In this document: positions 1 through 8,230 of the stretch, one piece after another
Layout: the number at the start of each line of letters is the position of its first letter
Numbering within the stretch: the first letter of the stretch is position 1
Source: Alphaproteobacteria bacterium
GTDB lineage: Bacteria > Pseudomonadota > Alphaproteobacteria > Bin95
Length of the DNA: 64,000 bases
Reading direction: 5' to 3'
NCBI GenBank assembly: GCA_022827685.1
Contig: JAJEIH010000144.1
Span: forward strand, 34,408 to 98,407
Made by a program: the position numbers and the translations under genes
The notes under the pieces: model-generated
The model's input: only the letters and a program-made list of their open reading frames with translations
Databases searched by the model: none
What the model was told of the DNA's origin: nothing

Positions 1-396
1 CACGCGGCCGACGAGCCGGCCGCCGACCCCTCGGTGCTGGGCGGGCTCGACGCCCCGGCGCTCATGGAGGCCCGGCTCTCGCTGCAGGCCGCCTGCCATG
101 TCCTGCGCTCGGCGCATCCGGTCCATGCGATCTGGCGCTACAACGCAACGGACGACAAGTCCCCGGTGCGGCCCGCCGCCGAGGACGTGCTGGTGTCGCG
201 GCCGGAGGAGAGCGTGCTGGTGCAGCTCCTGCCCCCGGGCGGGGCCGCGTTCCTGCTGGCGCTCCGGGCCGGCGCGCCGCTCGGCCGCGCGGCGGAACGC
301 GCCCTGGCCGACGCGCCGGCCTTCGATCTCGGCGCCAATCTCGCCTCGGTCTTTTCCGCGCTCATCGTCAGCGCCATCTCAACTCAACAGGACTAG
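1..396 (+). CDS. DUF2063 (HvfC/BufC-like) protein, C-terminal part
   Basis: The frame is open from the first base, so this is the 3' end of a gene that begins outside the window. About 131 residues are visible. They match the second half of DUF2063 proteins: a HPVHAIW motif early, an 'LVSRPEESVLVQLL' strand, a 'GAAFLLALRAGAPLG' helix region and an Ala/Leu-rich end. In known operons DUF2063 proteins pair with DUF692 enzymes that modify DUF2282 peptides (bufferins), and a DoxX gene often closes the operon. The next gene here is DoxX, 15 bases downstream, which supports the call. The DUF692 and DUF2282 genes should lie just upstream but cannot be seen. Confidence 0.7.
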   Translation, partial: HAADEPAADPSVLGGLDAPALMEARLSLQAACHVLRSAHPVHAIWRYNATDDKSPVRPAAEDVLVSRPEESVLVQLLPPGGAAFLLALRAGAPLGRAAERALADAPAFDLGANLASVFSALIVSAISTQQD

Positions 397-411
397 CCGG
401 GAGACCCCGCG

Positions 412-963
412 ATGAATGCCCTCTACCGCCTCGAAGACGCCATACTGGGACCGGTCGGACGATTCCTCGAGGGCGGCGCCATGCCGGTCCTGGCCCGCCT
501 GGTGTTCCTGGCGACGCTCGCGACCTTCTTCTGGTCGTCGGCCATGACCAAGCTGGGGGAGGGGATCGGCGGCATCTTCTCGCCCTCGGCCGGCGCCTAT
601 GTGCAGATACTCCCCGCGCAGATGGAGGCCGCCGGCTACGACGAGTCGAAGCTCGGCCTCCTCGCGGACCTCGTCGTGCTGGCCGGCACATGGGCGGAGT
701 TCGTCATTCCCGCGCTGATCGTGGTGGGGCTGTTCACGCGCGCCGCGAGCCTCGCCATGATCGGCTTCATCCTCGTGATGAGCGTCGTCGATATCGCGGG
801 CCACGGGGCGGACGCGGCCACGGTCGGCATGTGGTTCGACAATGTGCCGGACGCGAAAATCCTCGACCAGCGGCTCTTCTGGATCTTCCTGCTGCTCATC
901 CCCGTCGCCCGCGGCGCCGGCCCGGCCTCGCTGGACGCCCTGCTGAGGCGCGGCAGCGCGTAG
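412..963 (+). CDS. DoxX family membrane protein
   Basis: A 183-residue membrane protein. It has hydrophobic segments at about residues 24-44, 80-108, 113-130 and 150-170, the usual four-helix DoxX layout. The start ATG follows GGGAGA at a proper distance and lies 15 bases after the stop of the DUF2063 gene, so the two are almost certainly co-transcribed. DoxX proteins are membrane components whose biochemical role is poorly defined. In bufferin operons this gene is the usual terminal partner. No divergent features are seen. Confidence 0.85.
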   Translation: MNALYRLEDAILGPVGRFLEGGAMPVLARLVFLATLATFFWSSAMTKLGEGIGGIFSPSAGAYVQILPAQMEAAGYDESKLGLLADLVVLAGTWAEFVIPALIVVGLFTRAASLAMIGFILVMSVVDIAGHGADAATVGMWFDNVPDAKILDQRLFWIFLLLIPVARGAGPASLDALLRRGSA

Positions 964-1057
964 AGTTTCCAGGGCCGGACAGCGTCCGGCCGAATTTACC
1001 GCTTGGGCCGGGCCGGGTTATTCTCGCGCCGGACGCATCGCCGGCAGGGAGGGCACG

Positions 1058-1351
1058 ATGGCGAAGGGCTACTGGGTGAGCTGTTACCGGTCGATTACGA
1101 ATCCCGACGCGCTGGCCGCCTATGCGAAGCTCGCGGGCCCGGCGATAGAAGCCGGCGGCGGCAGGTTCCTCGCACGCGGCGGGCGGGTGCAGGCTTACGA
1201 GGCGGGGGTCAACGAACGCACCGTGGTCATCGAGTTCGCAAGCTTCGAGCAGGCCGTGGCGACCCATGACAGCGAGGCCTACCGGGCGGCGGCCGCAAAG
1301 CTCGAAGGGGCGGTCGAGCGCGACCTGCGGGTGGTCGAAGGCGTCGATTGA
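1058..1351 (+). CDS. DUF1330 domain protein
   Basis: A 97-residue protein that fits DUF1330 over its whole length. It has the opening 'KGYWVSCYRSITNPDALAAY', an 'AGPAIEAGGGRFLARGG' segment and the closing 'FASFEQAVATHDSEAYRAA'. DUF1330 is a dimeric alpha/beta-barrel fold related to ABM monooxygenases, with no firm substrate. The ATG follows GGGAGGGC. It sits 62 bases upstream of another small alpha/beta-barrel gene in the same orientation, which suggests a two-gene unit. Confidence 0.85.
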   Translation: MAKGYWVSCYRSITNPDALAAYAKLAGPAIEAGGGRFLARGGRVQAYEAGVNERTVVIEFASFEQAVATHDSEAYRAAAAKLEGAVERDLRVVEGVD

Positions 1352-1412
1352 CGCCGCGCCGGGCCCGGATGATAGTCTGGCGCCCGGACACCGAACCGAG
1401 GAGGCCCGAATC

Positions 1413-1730
1413 ATGGCGGTGACAGCAATCGTCCGCATCCCGCTCTCCGACGGCATGACGCGCGAGGCGGCGAGGGCCGCGTTCGAGGCATCCGCCCCGC
1501 GCTATCGCGGCATAAGGGGGCTGGTGCGGAAATACTATCTCTTCTCCGAAGAAGCCCGGACGGGCGGCGGCGTCTATCTGTTCGCCTCGCGGGAGGACGC
1601 CGAGCGACTCTACGACGACGCCTGGAAGGCCAATATCCGCGAGCGCTACGGCGCCGACCCGTCGATAGAGATTTTCGAGTCGCCGGTGATCGTGGACAAC
1701 GACGCAGGCGCCATCTCCGTCGCGGCCTGA
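1413..1730 (+). CDS. YdhR-like mono-oxygenase-fold protein
   Basis: A 105-residue alpha/beta-barrel protein beginning MAVTAIVRIPLSDGM. The central 'GIRGLVRKYYLFSEEARTGGGVYLF' region is split here only by wording, and the following 'SREDAERLYDDAWKANIRERYG' matches the YdhR and antibiotic-monooxygenase superfamily. The ATG at 1413 is preferred because GAGGAGG precedes it and homologous sequence starts there, although the frame is open further upstream. Substrate is unknown. It follows the DUF1330 gene and is probably co-transcribed with it. Confidence 0.75.
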   Translation: MAVTAIVRIPLSDGMTREAARAAFEASAPRYRGIRGLVRKYYLFSEEARTGGGVYLFASREDAERLYDDAWKANIRERYGADPSIEIFESPVIVDNDAGAISVAA

Positions 1731-1741
1731 CCCGCGTCCGC

Positions 1742-2032
1742 TCACCTTCGGCGACCGCCTTCCTCCGAAAAGGGAACCTCCTTCCGGGACCGCCTGTCCG
1801 CGGAGGCGTCCGGATTTGTGCCGCGGGGCATGTTCTCCAGCAGCCACCGGCCCATGGGCGGCCGGGGCTGTGTTTTCGCATACCACTCGGCTGCGGGCAC
1901 GACCACGAAGGTTCGCCTCCTGCCGACAAGCTGCGGCCCCTCCTCCTCGGCGAGGCGCAGCACTTCCGAGAGACGCGCCCTGGCCTCGGCGACGGTCCAG
2001 ACCCGACGGGGTCCCGGGCGGTGGCGATTCAT
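1742..2032 (-). CDS. Phd/YefM-like antitoxin, apparently orphan
   Basis: A 96-residue protein. The N-terminal half (about residues 11-60) has the prevent-host-death pattern 'VWTVAEARARLSEVLRLAEE' followed by 'GPQLVGRRRTFVVVPAAEW'. These antitoxins dimerise, bind their own operator and neutralise a toxin with the C-terminal tail, which here is a basic Arg-rich stretch. It starts 17 bases after the GST stop, at the end of a seven-gene minus-strand operon. No toxin-like frame follows: the next downstream gene is convergent. It may be an orphan, or a transcription factor recruited to the operon. Confidence 0.75.
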   Translation of the reverse strand: MNRHRPGPRRVWTVAEARARLSEVLRLAEEEGPQLVGRRRTFVVVPAAEWYAKTQPRPPMGRWLLENMPRGTNPDASADRRSRKEVPFSEEGGRRR

Positions 2033-2049
2033 GGGCCTTCTCCTTCCCC

Positions 2050-2670
2050 CTACCGGTCGCCGTAGTGGCGGCGCCAGAGCGGGCCGACGACCGGGTGGCG
2101 GCGGACCGCGTCCCCGATCCGGGCGAGGCGCGGCGGCTTCGCGTCGCCGCGGTACCAGACGAGGAACATGGCGAGGTAGATGTCGGCGACCGTCATCTCG
2201 GCGCCCAGCAGGAACGGCCCCTCGACATGCGCGTCGATGAGGGCCAGCGCCTCGCCCATACGGCGGATGGCGGCGCTCCTGAGCGCATCGTGCCCCTCGG
2301 GGTCGTCGGTGAAACGGAACGGGTAGCCGCGCCTGAGCACCGCCTCGTAAAGATTGATGTTGGCGAACACGGTCCAGCGCAGGAAGGCCGCGTGCGCCGG
2401 CGTGCCGGGCGGCGGCGCCAGGCGCTTCTCCGGGAAAGCGAGCGCGAGGTGGACCAAGATCGCCGAGGTTTCCGTCATCACCGACCCGTCCGGCAGGATC
2501 AGGGTCGGCAGCTGGCCCCAGGGGTTGGTGGTGCGGAAGCTCTCCGGCAGGGGCATTCCGGGCTTCGAGTCCAGCTCGATCAGCTCGAGCGGCGCCTCCG
2601 CCAGGGCGAGCGCCGCCTCGACGACGAACCCGCCGGAGCCCGGGCGGTTGTAGAGCGTGTAGCTCACCAA
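2050..2670 (-). CDS. Glutathione S-transferase family protein
   Basis: A 206-residue cytosolic GST. The N-terminal thioredoxin-like domain (about 1-80) begins MVSYTLYNRPGSGG and contains the cis-Pro loop 'PWGQLPTLILPDG' and the 'TETSAILVHLA' gamma-glutamyl-binding motif. The all-helical C-terminal domain includes 'LLGAEMTVADIYLAMF', the N-capping/hydrophobic-staple helix. A Ser (residue 12) in 'GSGG' fits a Ser-type active site. It starts 8 bases after metA in an operon. Substrate is not predictable. Confidence 0.88.
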   Translation of the reverse strand: MVSYTLYNRPGSGGFVVEAALALAEAPLELIELDSKPGMPLPESFRTTNPWGQLPTLILPDGSVMTETSAILVHLALAFPEKRLAPPPGTPAHAAFLRWTVFANINLYEAVLRRGYPFRFTDDPEGHDALRSAAIRRMGEALALIDAHVEGPFLLGAEMTVADIYLAMFLVWYRGDAKPPRLARIGDAVRRHPVVGPLWRRHYGDR

Positions 2671-2678
2671 TCCCTCCT

Positions 2679-3542
2679 TCAGCGCGCCAGCATGGCGGCC
2701 CAGTTGGCGTAGAAGCGCTCGCCCGCGGCGCGCCAGCGGTCTCCGGGCGGCTCTGCCGGATCGTCGTCCGGGTAGTAGGCCTTCGGCACCGGCACGTCGT
2801 CGCGGCGGCCGAGGTCGCGCCTGTATTCGTCGTCGAGCGTCCCCGCCTCATATTCGAAATGGTTGAGCGCGTGGACATGGCCCAGCGCCGGCTCCGAGAC
2901 CGCGCCGACATTGGCCTCGTCATGGTCGAGCAGCAGGTCGAGGCCCGCGCCGGCCCGCGCAATGTCGTCGCGGCGGGTTTCGGTATGGCGCGAGACCGGC
3001 ATCGCCACCGGCCCTTCAAGACCCGAGACGGCCGGGCTTGCGGGCGCGGCGATCCGGTGCTCAAACACGCCGAAGCGCTTCTCCGCGAGCGCATGCTTGG
3101 GCACGCCGTAATAGCGGTAGAGCGCCGCCTGCGCCGCCCAGCAGAGCGTGAACAGCGGCGTCTTCCGGGCGCGCAGCCCGTCCAGCAGATGCGCGATCTC
3201 CTCCCAGTAATCGACCGCCTCGAAATCGAGCAGTTCGATGGGCGCGCCGGTCAGGATCACGCCGTCCGCCTCCTCCGCCGCCTCCAGCCCCCCATAGAAG
3301 GCGCCCATATGCCCGGGATCGGCGTTCTTGCCCCGGTAGCGCGAGGGAACCGCGAGCGAGAGCGCGATGTCCGGTCCGGCGAGGCCGAGCTTGCGGGCGA
3401 TCTGGCGCTCGGTCTTCTGTTTCTCCGGCATGAGGTTGACCAGCAGCACGCGCCGCGCGGGCCGGTCGTCGGAGAAGAGCGGCACGCCCTCCTCCGCAAG
3501 CTCGGCCGCCGCCGGCAGTCCCTCCGCAAGCCGAATGGCCAT
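2679..3542 (-). CDS. metA: Homoserine O-acetyltransferase, MetA type
   Basis: A 287-residue class I glutamine-amidotransferase-like acyltransferase that activates homoserine at the first committed step of methionine synthesis. 'LLVNLMPEKQKTERQ' (33-47), 'GVILTGAPIELLDFEAVDYW' (94-113), the nucleophile Cys134 in FTLCWAAQA, and His228/Glu230 in 'ALNHFEYEAG' form the expected active site. Glu103 in TGAPIE occupies the position where, in this family, Glu goes with acetyl-CoA and Gly with succinyl-CoA, so acetyl-CoA use is inferred. Its ATG overlaps the stop of the upstream P-loop gene by one base (TGATG), which indicates translational coupling. Confidence 0.88.
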   Translation of the reverse strand: MAIRLAEGLPAAAELAEEGVPLFSDDRPARRVLLVNLMPEKQKTERQIARKLGLAGPDIALSLAVPSRYRGKNADPGHMGAFYGGLEAAEEADGVILTGAPIELLDFEAVDYWEEIAHLLDGLRARKTPLFTLCWAAQAALYRYYGVPKHALAEKRFGVFEHRIAAPASPAVSGLEGPVAMPVSRHTETRRDDIARAGAGLDLLLDHDEANVGAVSEPALGHVHALNHFEYEAGTLDDEYRRDLGRRDDVPVPKAYYPDDDPAEPPGDRWRAAGERFYANWAAMLAR

Positions 3543-4447
3543 CAGCCGCCCTTCCTTTCCGCCCGCCGCCGCTCGCAGAGCCCGATATAGCTCTCCAGCC
3601 GGTCGCCGCCATGCTCCCAGAGCGTGGCGAGGAACCGGTCGGCGTCCGGTATCCCGCCGTTCGGGAACACGTCCGCGGTCTCCAGCGCCAGCCCCCGCTC
3701 CGCCAGGCGCTCATAGCGCGGCCGGCGGAAGGCCAGCAGCTCCGGGAAAAGCGGGCGCGCGAAGCCCACCGGGTCGATGCCCGCGCCGTCCTCCGGCATG
3801 TCTTCGAGGCGCGGCGTCAGGAAATCGGGATTGTAGAACAGCGGCTTGGGGTGGGTGCGGGCGCGCTCCTTCAGGGTCTCCTCGAAGGCGGCGTCGGCGC
3901 GGATATAGACGATCAGGCTGTGGGCCGTCAGGCGCTCCAGCACCGGGTCTTCCGGGTCGTCGGGATCGGCCACCTCGCAGAGCGAGCCGGAGGCGTCGTT
4001 GACGAAGCTCTCGCAGCCGTAGAGCCGCCAGCCCTTGGCGATGAAGTCCGGCACGTCGAGCATCGACTGTATCTCGGCGTCCCGGTAAAGCCTCTGGCGG
4101 TGGAGGAAGGTCTCCATGTCGAGCCCGCCCGCGGCCGGGTCGCCATACATGCCGAGAAAGGTCGAGACCGGCTCCAGATTGTCCACGGAGATATTGTGCT
4201 CGATATAGATCGAATCGGACCGCAGCAGGTCGGCGACGAAGCGGTCCGCCATCGACATGATCTTGAACTTGATATTGTCGAGGATGTGCTCCGCCAGGTA
4301 GCGCGTGCCGATGCGGTAGTCGGCGGAATAGTGGAACCAGTCGGCCGACCGGCGCAGCGACGTCGAGAGCATCGTCTTGCCGACGCCCGACATGCCGAGC
4401 AGCGTGATGGCGTGGGGAAGCGCCCGGAAGGTCTCGAAGCTGCCCAT
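3542..4447 (-). CDS. P-loop ATPase/kinase-like protein
   Basis: A 301-residue protein with a clear Walker A motif, GMSGVGKT at residues 18-25, right after a short N-terminal strand. Later landmarks are 'DWFHYSADYRIGTRYLAEHI', 'KGWRLYGCESFVNDASGSLC' and 'LIVYIRADAAFEETLKERA'. These suggest a nucleoside or adenylylsulfate-kinase-like fold, but the substrate is unknown. The start at 4447 is chosen because the P-loop strand follows directly; the frame is open for 57 more codons inside the amidase gene. It begins 8 bases after the amidase stop and overlaps metA by one base, so it belongs to the operon and may act in sulfur or methionine metabolism (inference). Confidence 0.7.
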   Translation of the reverse strand: MGSFETFRALPHAITLLGMSGVGKTMLSTSLRRSADWFHYSADYRIGTRYLAEHILDNIKFKIMSMADRFVADLLRSDSIYIEHNISVDNLEPVSTFLGMYGDPAAGGLDMETFLHRQRLYRDAEIQSMLDVPDFIAKGWRLYGCESFVNDASGSLCEVADPDDPEDPVLERLTAHSLIVYIRADAAFEETLKERARTHPKPLFYNPDFLTPRLEDMPEDGAGIDPVGFARPLFPELLAFRRPRYERLAERGLALETADVFPNGGIPDADRFLATLWEHGGDRLESYIGLCERRRAERKGG

Positions 4448-4455
4448 GGGCGCGC

Positions 4456-5724
4456 TCACCCGGCGAGGCGCGGATGCAGCCAGGCGGCGGCGGCGAGCAG
4501 GTCGGCGTCTCCGCCCGCCCGGCCGACAAGCTGGACCCCGACCGGCAGGCCGTTGCCGGCCGAGAAACCCGGCAGGGTGATGCAGGGCACGCCCAGGGTC
4601 GTCCAGATGCGGTTGCATTCCGGCGAGCCGGTCCAGCCGAGGCCTTCCGGCGCCTCGCCCGGCGCGGCCGGGGTGATGAGCGCGTCCACGCCGTCGAAGA
4701 CCTTGTCGAAGGCCGCCCGCGCCGCCTCGCGGACGCCGAGCGCCCAGAGATAGCGCTCATGGTCGAGGCCGAGGCCGGTTTCCACGATCTGGCGGATGGC
4801 GTCGCTCATCTGCTCCCGGCGCATGCGGTATTCCCAGGCGAGCAGGCGGGCGCCCTCATAGGGCATGATGACATCGTGGGCCGCCGGCACCTCGTCGCAG
4901 GGCGGCGGCAGCACCAGATCGTCCGGTCCCGCGCCGGCAGCCGCGCGCGCCACCTCCATCGCCTTGACCGACGCCGGCTCGACGCAATGCCAGGCCGGGC
5001 TCGGGCACATGGCGAAGCGCGCCGGACGGGCCTCGACCCGCGAGATCGGGATGCCCGCCATCGCCTGCACGAAGGCGCCGGCATCGGCGACCGTGCGCGC
5101 CATGGAGCCCACCGTGTCCAGCGTCTCGGAGATCGGCTTCACGCCCGCGCGCGGCACGGTGCCGAAGGTCGGCTTGAAGCCGACCGCGCCGCAATAGGAG
5201 GCCGGGCGGACCACCGAGCCCGCGGTCTGGGTGCCGATGGCCAGCGGTACCTGGAAATCGGCCACTCCCGCGGCCGAGCCCTGCGAGGAGCCGCCCGGCG
5301 TGTGGGCCGGGTCCGCCGGATTGCGGGTCTTGCCCGGATGGCGCATGGCGAATTCGGTCGTGACCGTCTTGCCGAGCACCACCATGCCGGCGTCGCGCAG
5401 CAGCGCCACGGAGGCGGCGTCCCAGGCCGGGCGGTTGCCGGGCGTGTAGATCGGCGAGCCGTAGCCGGTCGGCATGTCATGTGTGTCGATGATGTCCTTG
5501 ACGCCGGCCGGCACGCCGTGAAGCGCCGAGCGCGGCTCCTCCCGGTCGCGCTGCCTGGCTTCGGCCAGCGCGGCCTCCGGGTCGAGATGGATCCAGGCGG
5601 CGACCGTCTCGTCGCGTGCCTCGATGTGCGCGAGGCAGGATTCGACCAGGCGCTCGGAGGTCAGGTCCCCCGCCCGGATGGCGGCGGCGGCGTCTAGGCC
5701 GGAGAGGAGATGGGGTTGGGTCAT
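4456..5724 (-). CDS. Amidase (amidase-signature family)
   Basis: A 422-residue amidase-signature enzyme. The Ser-cisSer-Lys triad is visible: Lys76 in AGVKDIIDT, cis-Ser146/147 in 'PGGSSQGSAAGVAD', and nucleophile Ser170 in GTQTAGSVVRPAS. The family hydrolyses amide bonds in diverse substrates. Absence of GatB and GatC genes nearby argues against a tRNA amidotransferase role. The ATG overlaps the stop of the acyl-CoA dehydrogenase by four bases (ATGA). The operon context (SDR, ACAD, amidase) suggests small-molecule catabolism. Confidence 0.9.
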   Translation of the reverse strand: MTQPHLLSGLDAAAAIRAGDLTSERLVESCLAHIEARDETVAAWIHLDPEAALAEARQRDREEPRSALHGVPAGVKDIIDTHDMPTGYGSPIYTPGNRPAWDAASVALLRDAGMVVLGKTVTTEFAMRHPGKTRNPADPAHTPGGSSQGSAAGVADFQVPLAIGTQTAGSVVRPASYCGAVGFKPTFGTVPRAGVKPISETLDTVGSMARTVADAGAFVQAMAGIPISRVEARPARFAMCPSPAWHCVEPASVKAMEVARAAAGAGPDDLVLPPPCDEVPAAHDVIMPYEGARLLAWEYRMRREQMSDAIRQIVETGLGLDHERYLWALGVREAARAAFDKVFDGVDALITPAAPGEAPEGLGWTGSPECNRIWTTLGVPCITLPGFSAGNGLPVGVQLVGRAGGDADLLAAAAWLHPRLAG

Positions 5725-6896
5725 GCCTGCCTCGCGAAACTGCGGCCGATGAGTTGGCGGTGGATCTGGTTCGTCCCTTCCCAGATCTGGGTGATCTTGG
5801 CGTCGCGCAGCAGCCGTTCCGCGCGATACTCCCTGATATAGCCGTATCCGCCGTGAAGCTGCACGCACATATCGGCGGCCTTCATGGCGAGGTCGGACGC
5901 GGAGAGCTTCGCCATGGAGGCCTCGATGCCGATATCGTCGAGCCCCTCGTCCACCAGCCCCGCGACGTAGCCCAGCCAGAGCTCCGCCTGGGCAAGCTCG
6001 GTGGCGAGGTCCGCCAGCATGAACTGGATGCCCTGGAAATCCGCGATGCGCCGGCCGGACTGGCGGCGCTGGCCGATATAGTCCACGGCGTCGCCGAAGG
6101 CGGCGCGCGCGATGCCGAGCGCATGCGCGGCGATGGACGGCCGGGACTTGTTGAGCGCGCCGAACAGCACCTTCAGCCCCTCGCCCGGCCCGAGCACCAG
6201 GTTCCCGCGCGGCACGCGCACGCCCTCGAAGGCCAGCGCTGCGGTGGAGCTCGCGCGCAGCCCCAGCTTGTCCTCCAGCCGCAGCACGCTTATGCCGGCG
6301 GCCTCCTTCTCGACGGCGAGCGCCGTGATGGCCGCGCGCCCGTCCTCGATCTCCGCCCATTTGCCGAACAGCACATAGACGTCCGCCACGTCGCCATTGG
6401 TGATGAAGGTCTTGGCGCCGTCGATCACGATGTCGCCGCCGTCAGGGCGGAAGCGGGTGCGCATGCCGGTGGCGTCGGAGCCGGCGTCGGCTTCGGTGAT
6501 GCAGAGCGCGGCGAGGCCGCCGTCGGCGATGCGCGGCAGAATGCGGCGCTTGAGGTCCCCGCTGCCGAAGTCGATCACCGGCTTGATCGCGTGGAAGGTG
6601 GTGGACCACACGATGCCGGTCGCCGCGCAGGCCCGCGCCATCTCGTGCGCCGCGCGGACATAGCAGGCGAAGGACAGGCCGGCGCCGCCATAGGCCTCGG
6701 GCACGAACATCCGGTTGAGTTCGAGTTCGCGCATGGCGGCGAGATTGTCCCAGGGGAAGCGGCCCTTCGCGTCGAGGGCGGCCGCGGCCGGGGCCACCAC
6801 CCGTTCCGCAAGGCGCTTCACGGCCTCCAGCACCGCCGCTTCCTCGTCCGGCAGCGCTTTTTCGAGGCGGGCGTCGAGGCGGTCCAGCACGGTCAT
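5721..6896 (-). CDS. Acyl-CoA dehydrogenase
   Basis: A 391-residue flavoenzyme that introduces an alpha,beta double bond into an acyl-CoA. The family signatures are present: 'ALCITEADAGSDATGMRT' in the middle beta domain, 'LHGGYGYIREYRAERLLRD' and 'ITQIWEGTNQIHRQLIGR' at the C-terminus, with the Glu of WEGT at the usual position in several ACAD subfamilies. It overlaps the SDR gene upstream (ATGA) and the amidase gene downstream (ATGA). The physiological acyl chain cannot be read from sequence. Confidence 0.92.
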   Translation of the reverse strand: MTVLDRLDARLEKALPDEEAAVLEAVKRLAERVVAPAAAALDAKGRFPWDNLAAMRELELNRMFVPEAYGGAGLSFACYVRAAHEMARACAATGIVWSTTFHAIKPVIDFGSGDLKRRILPRIADGGLAALCITEADAGSDATGMRTRFRPDGGDIVIDGAKTFITNGDVADVYVLFGKWAEIEDGRAAITALAVEKEAAGISVLRLEDKLGLRASSTAALAFEGVRVPRGNLVLGPGEGLKVLFGALNKSRPSIAAHALGIARAAFGDAVDYIGQRRQSGRRIADFQGIQFMLADLATELAQAELWLGYVAGLVDEGLDDIGIEASMAKLSASDLAMKAADMCVQLHGGYGYIREYRAERLLRDAKITQIWEGTNQIHRQLIGRSFARQA

Positions 6897-7606
6897 TGGT
6901 TGATGCTCTGCGCCCCGTCCATCACGATGGTCTCGCCGGTGAGGTAGTGGATCTTCTCGGCGAACAGCAGCGCGACGAAACGCGCCACCTCGTCCACGCT
7001 TCCGGGCCGTCCGACCGGGATGCGCCGCTCCAGCCAGGCGCGGAAGCGCGGATTGGCGAGGATTTCGGCGTTCATGTCCGTCTCCACATAGCCGGGGGCG
7101 ACGGTATAGACGGAAATATTGTCCCGCGCCCATTCCACGGCGAGGCAGCGCGTCAGGCCGGAGACGGCGGCCTTGGAGGCGCAGTAGGCGGTGTTGGCGC
7201 GCACGCCGAGCCGCTCCCAGTAGGAGCCCAGATTGACCACGATGCCGCCGCCATTGGCCTTCAGATGCGGATAGGCAGCCTGCGCGGCGGCGAAGACGGC
7301 GGTGGTGTTGACCGCCATGGTCCGGGCGAAGTCCTCGACGGGGAAGTCCGCGCTCGGCCCCTGCAGGTGGACGCCGGCATTGTTCACCAGCCCTTCGAGG
7401 CCGCCAAGGTCCCGCGCCGCCGCGTCGAGCGCGCGGGCGAGGCCGGCCGCGTCGGTCACGTCCACGGGCCAGGCCGGCAGGTCCAGCCCCTCCGGGCCGC
7501 GCCCGGAGCGCGTCAGGCAGGCCACCGCGAAGCCCCGCTCCGCCAGCGCCGCCGCAATCCCCGCGCCGATGCCCCGATTGGCCCCGGTCACCGCAATCGC
7601 CGCCAT
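6893..7606 (-). CDS. Short-chain dehydrogenase/reductase
   Basis: A 237-residue classical SDR. It has the cofactor motif TGANRGIG (7-14), NNAG (75-78), and the catalytic residues Ser128, Tyr141 and Lys145 (YCASK), followed by 'APGYVETDMN'. These enzymes oxidise or reduce alcohols, ketones or 3-oxoacyl thioesters with NAD(P). It is the first gene of a minus-strand run of seven closely packed genes that ends with the Phd-like gene, so the operon promoter should lie within 7607-7700, divergent from the HTH-PIN module. The coupling to an ACAD suggests a beta-oxidation-like step. Confidence 0.9.
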   Translation of the reverse strand: MAAIAVTGANRGIGAGIAAALAERGFAVACLTRSGRGPEGLDLPAWPVDVTDAAGLARALDAAARDLGGLEGLVNNAGVHLQGPSADFPVEDFARTMAVNTTAVFAAAQAAYPHLKANGGGIVVNLGSYWERLGVRANTAYCASKAAVSGLTRCLAVEWARDNISVYTVAPGYVETDMNAEILANPRFRAWLERRIPVGRPGSVDEVARFVALLFAEKIHYLTGETIVMDGAQSINQ

Positions 7607-7701
7607 CGGTCCTCCGTCTTTGCCCGTTCCTCCACCGCCGGCCAGAATGGCACGGAGACGGCCGCCCGTCAGCCTGAGCGTCCCGGCTCTGCCCGACGGA
7701 T

Positions 7702-7756
7702 ATTTGTTGTGGTGTTTGTGTCATTTGTTGCATTTACGGCGTTTGATGTTTATCTT
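7702..7756 (+). promoter_or_regulatory. Candidate promoter and operator of the HTH-PIN module
   Basis: A -35-like TTGCAT (7728-7733) and a -10-like TATCTT (7751-7756) are separated by 17 bases. They would give a leader of about 18 bases before the Shine-Dalgarno region of the HTH gene at 7781. The octamer ATTTGTTG occurs at 7702-7709 and again at 7723-7730, 21 bases apart (two helical turns), and the second copy overlaps the -35. This fits autoregulation by the HTH antitoxin, but is inferred from spacing alone. Confidence 0.45.
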
Positions 7757-7780
7757 TCCGCCGGATGGTGGAGAGGCGCG

Positions 7781-8227
7781 ATGAACGGAAGAACGGCGGC
7801 TGGAATTCCCAGCGAGCGCGACGCGGTCCTGGCGGGTGAGGCAGGCCGCAAACTCACGGCATGGGGCGACGGTACGGACCCGGTGCCTGCGCGTTTCGGT
7901 AGCGCTGAAGAGGAACCCGTGGACATTCCGTTGTCTGCGTTGCGCCTGCTCAAGGAGATTCTCGCCCAGATGGCGCACGGAAACGGTGTGACCCTGACAC
8001 CGCTGCATGCCGAACTGACGACGCGGCAGGCGGCCGACCTCCTGCAGGTATCGCGAACGCACCTGGTGCAGTTGCTCGACGAAGGCCGCATACCCTGCCG
8101 CAAGGTTGGCGCACACCGGCGGGTCCGCGCCCGGGACATTCTTGTCTATCGCCGCGAGACGGAATTCACGCGCCGCGAGGCGCTGGACGAGCTCACGGCC
8201 CTCGATCAAAGCCTCGGCCTCCAATAG
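7781..8227 (+). CDS. HTH (excisionase-type) antitoxin/regulator
   Basis: A 148-residue protein. Residues about 79-125 form a MerR/excisionase-type winged helix: 'LTTRQAADLLQVSRTHLVQL' followed by LDEGRIPCRKVGAHRRVRARDIL in pieces. The N-terminal half is a linker with no known domain, and the C-terminal tail is charged ('RREALDELTALDQSLGLQ'), as in antitoxins. The ATG at 7781 follows GGTGGAGAGG; the frame is open far upstream but only as a shadow of the SDR gene. The PIN gene starts 3 bases after its stop, so the pair forms a toxin-antitoxin operon, with DNA binding giving autoregulation. Confidence 0.8.
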   Translation: MNGRTAAGIPSERDAVLAGEAGRKLTAWGDGTDPVPARFGSAEEEPVDIPLSALRLLKEILAQMAHGNGVTLTPLHAELTTRQAADLLQVSRTHLVQLLDEGRIPCRKVGAHRRVRARDILVYRRETEFTRREALDELTALDQSLGLQ

Positions 8228-8230
8228 GCG

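Noticed and set aside
5721..7733. A single SDR-ACAD fusion frame on the minus strand
   Set aside because: The SDR is encoded in a different frame and ends with an ATGA overlap. The upstream part of this frame has no similarity to anything.
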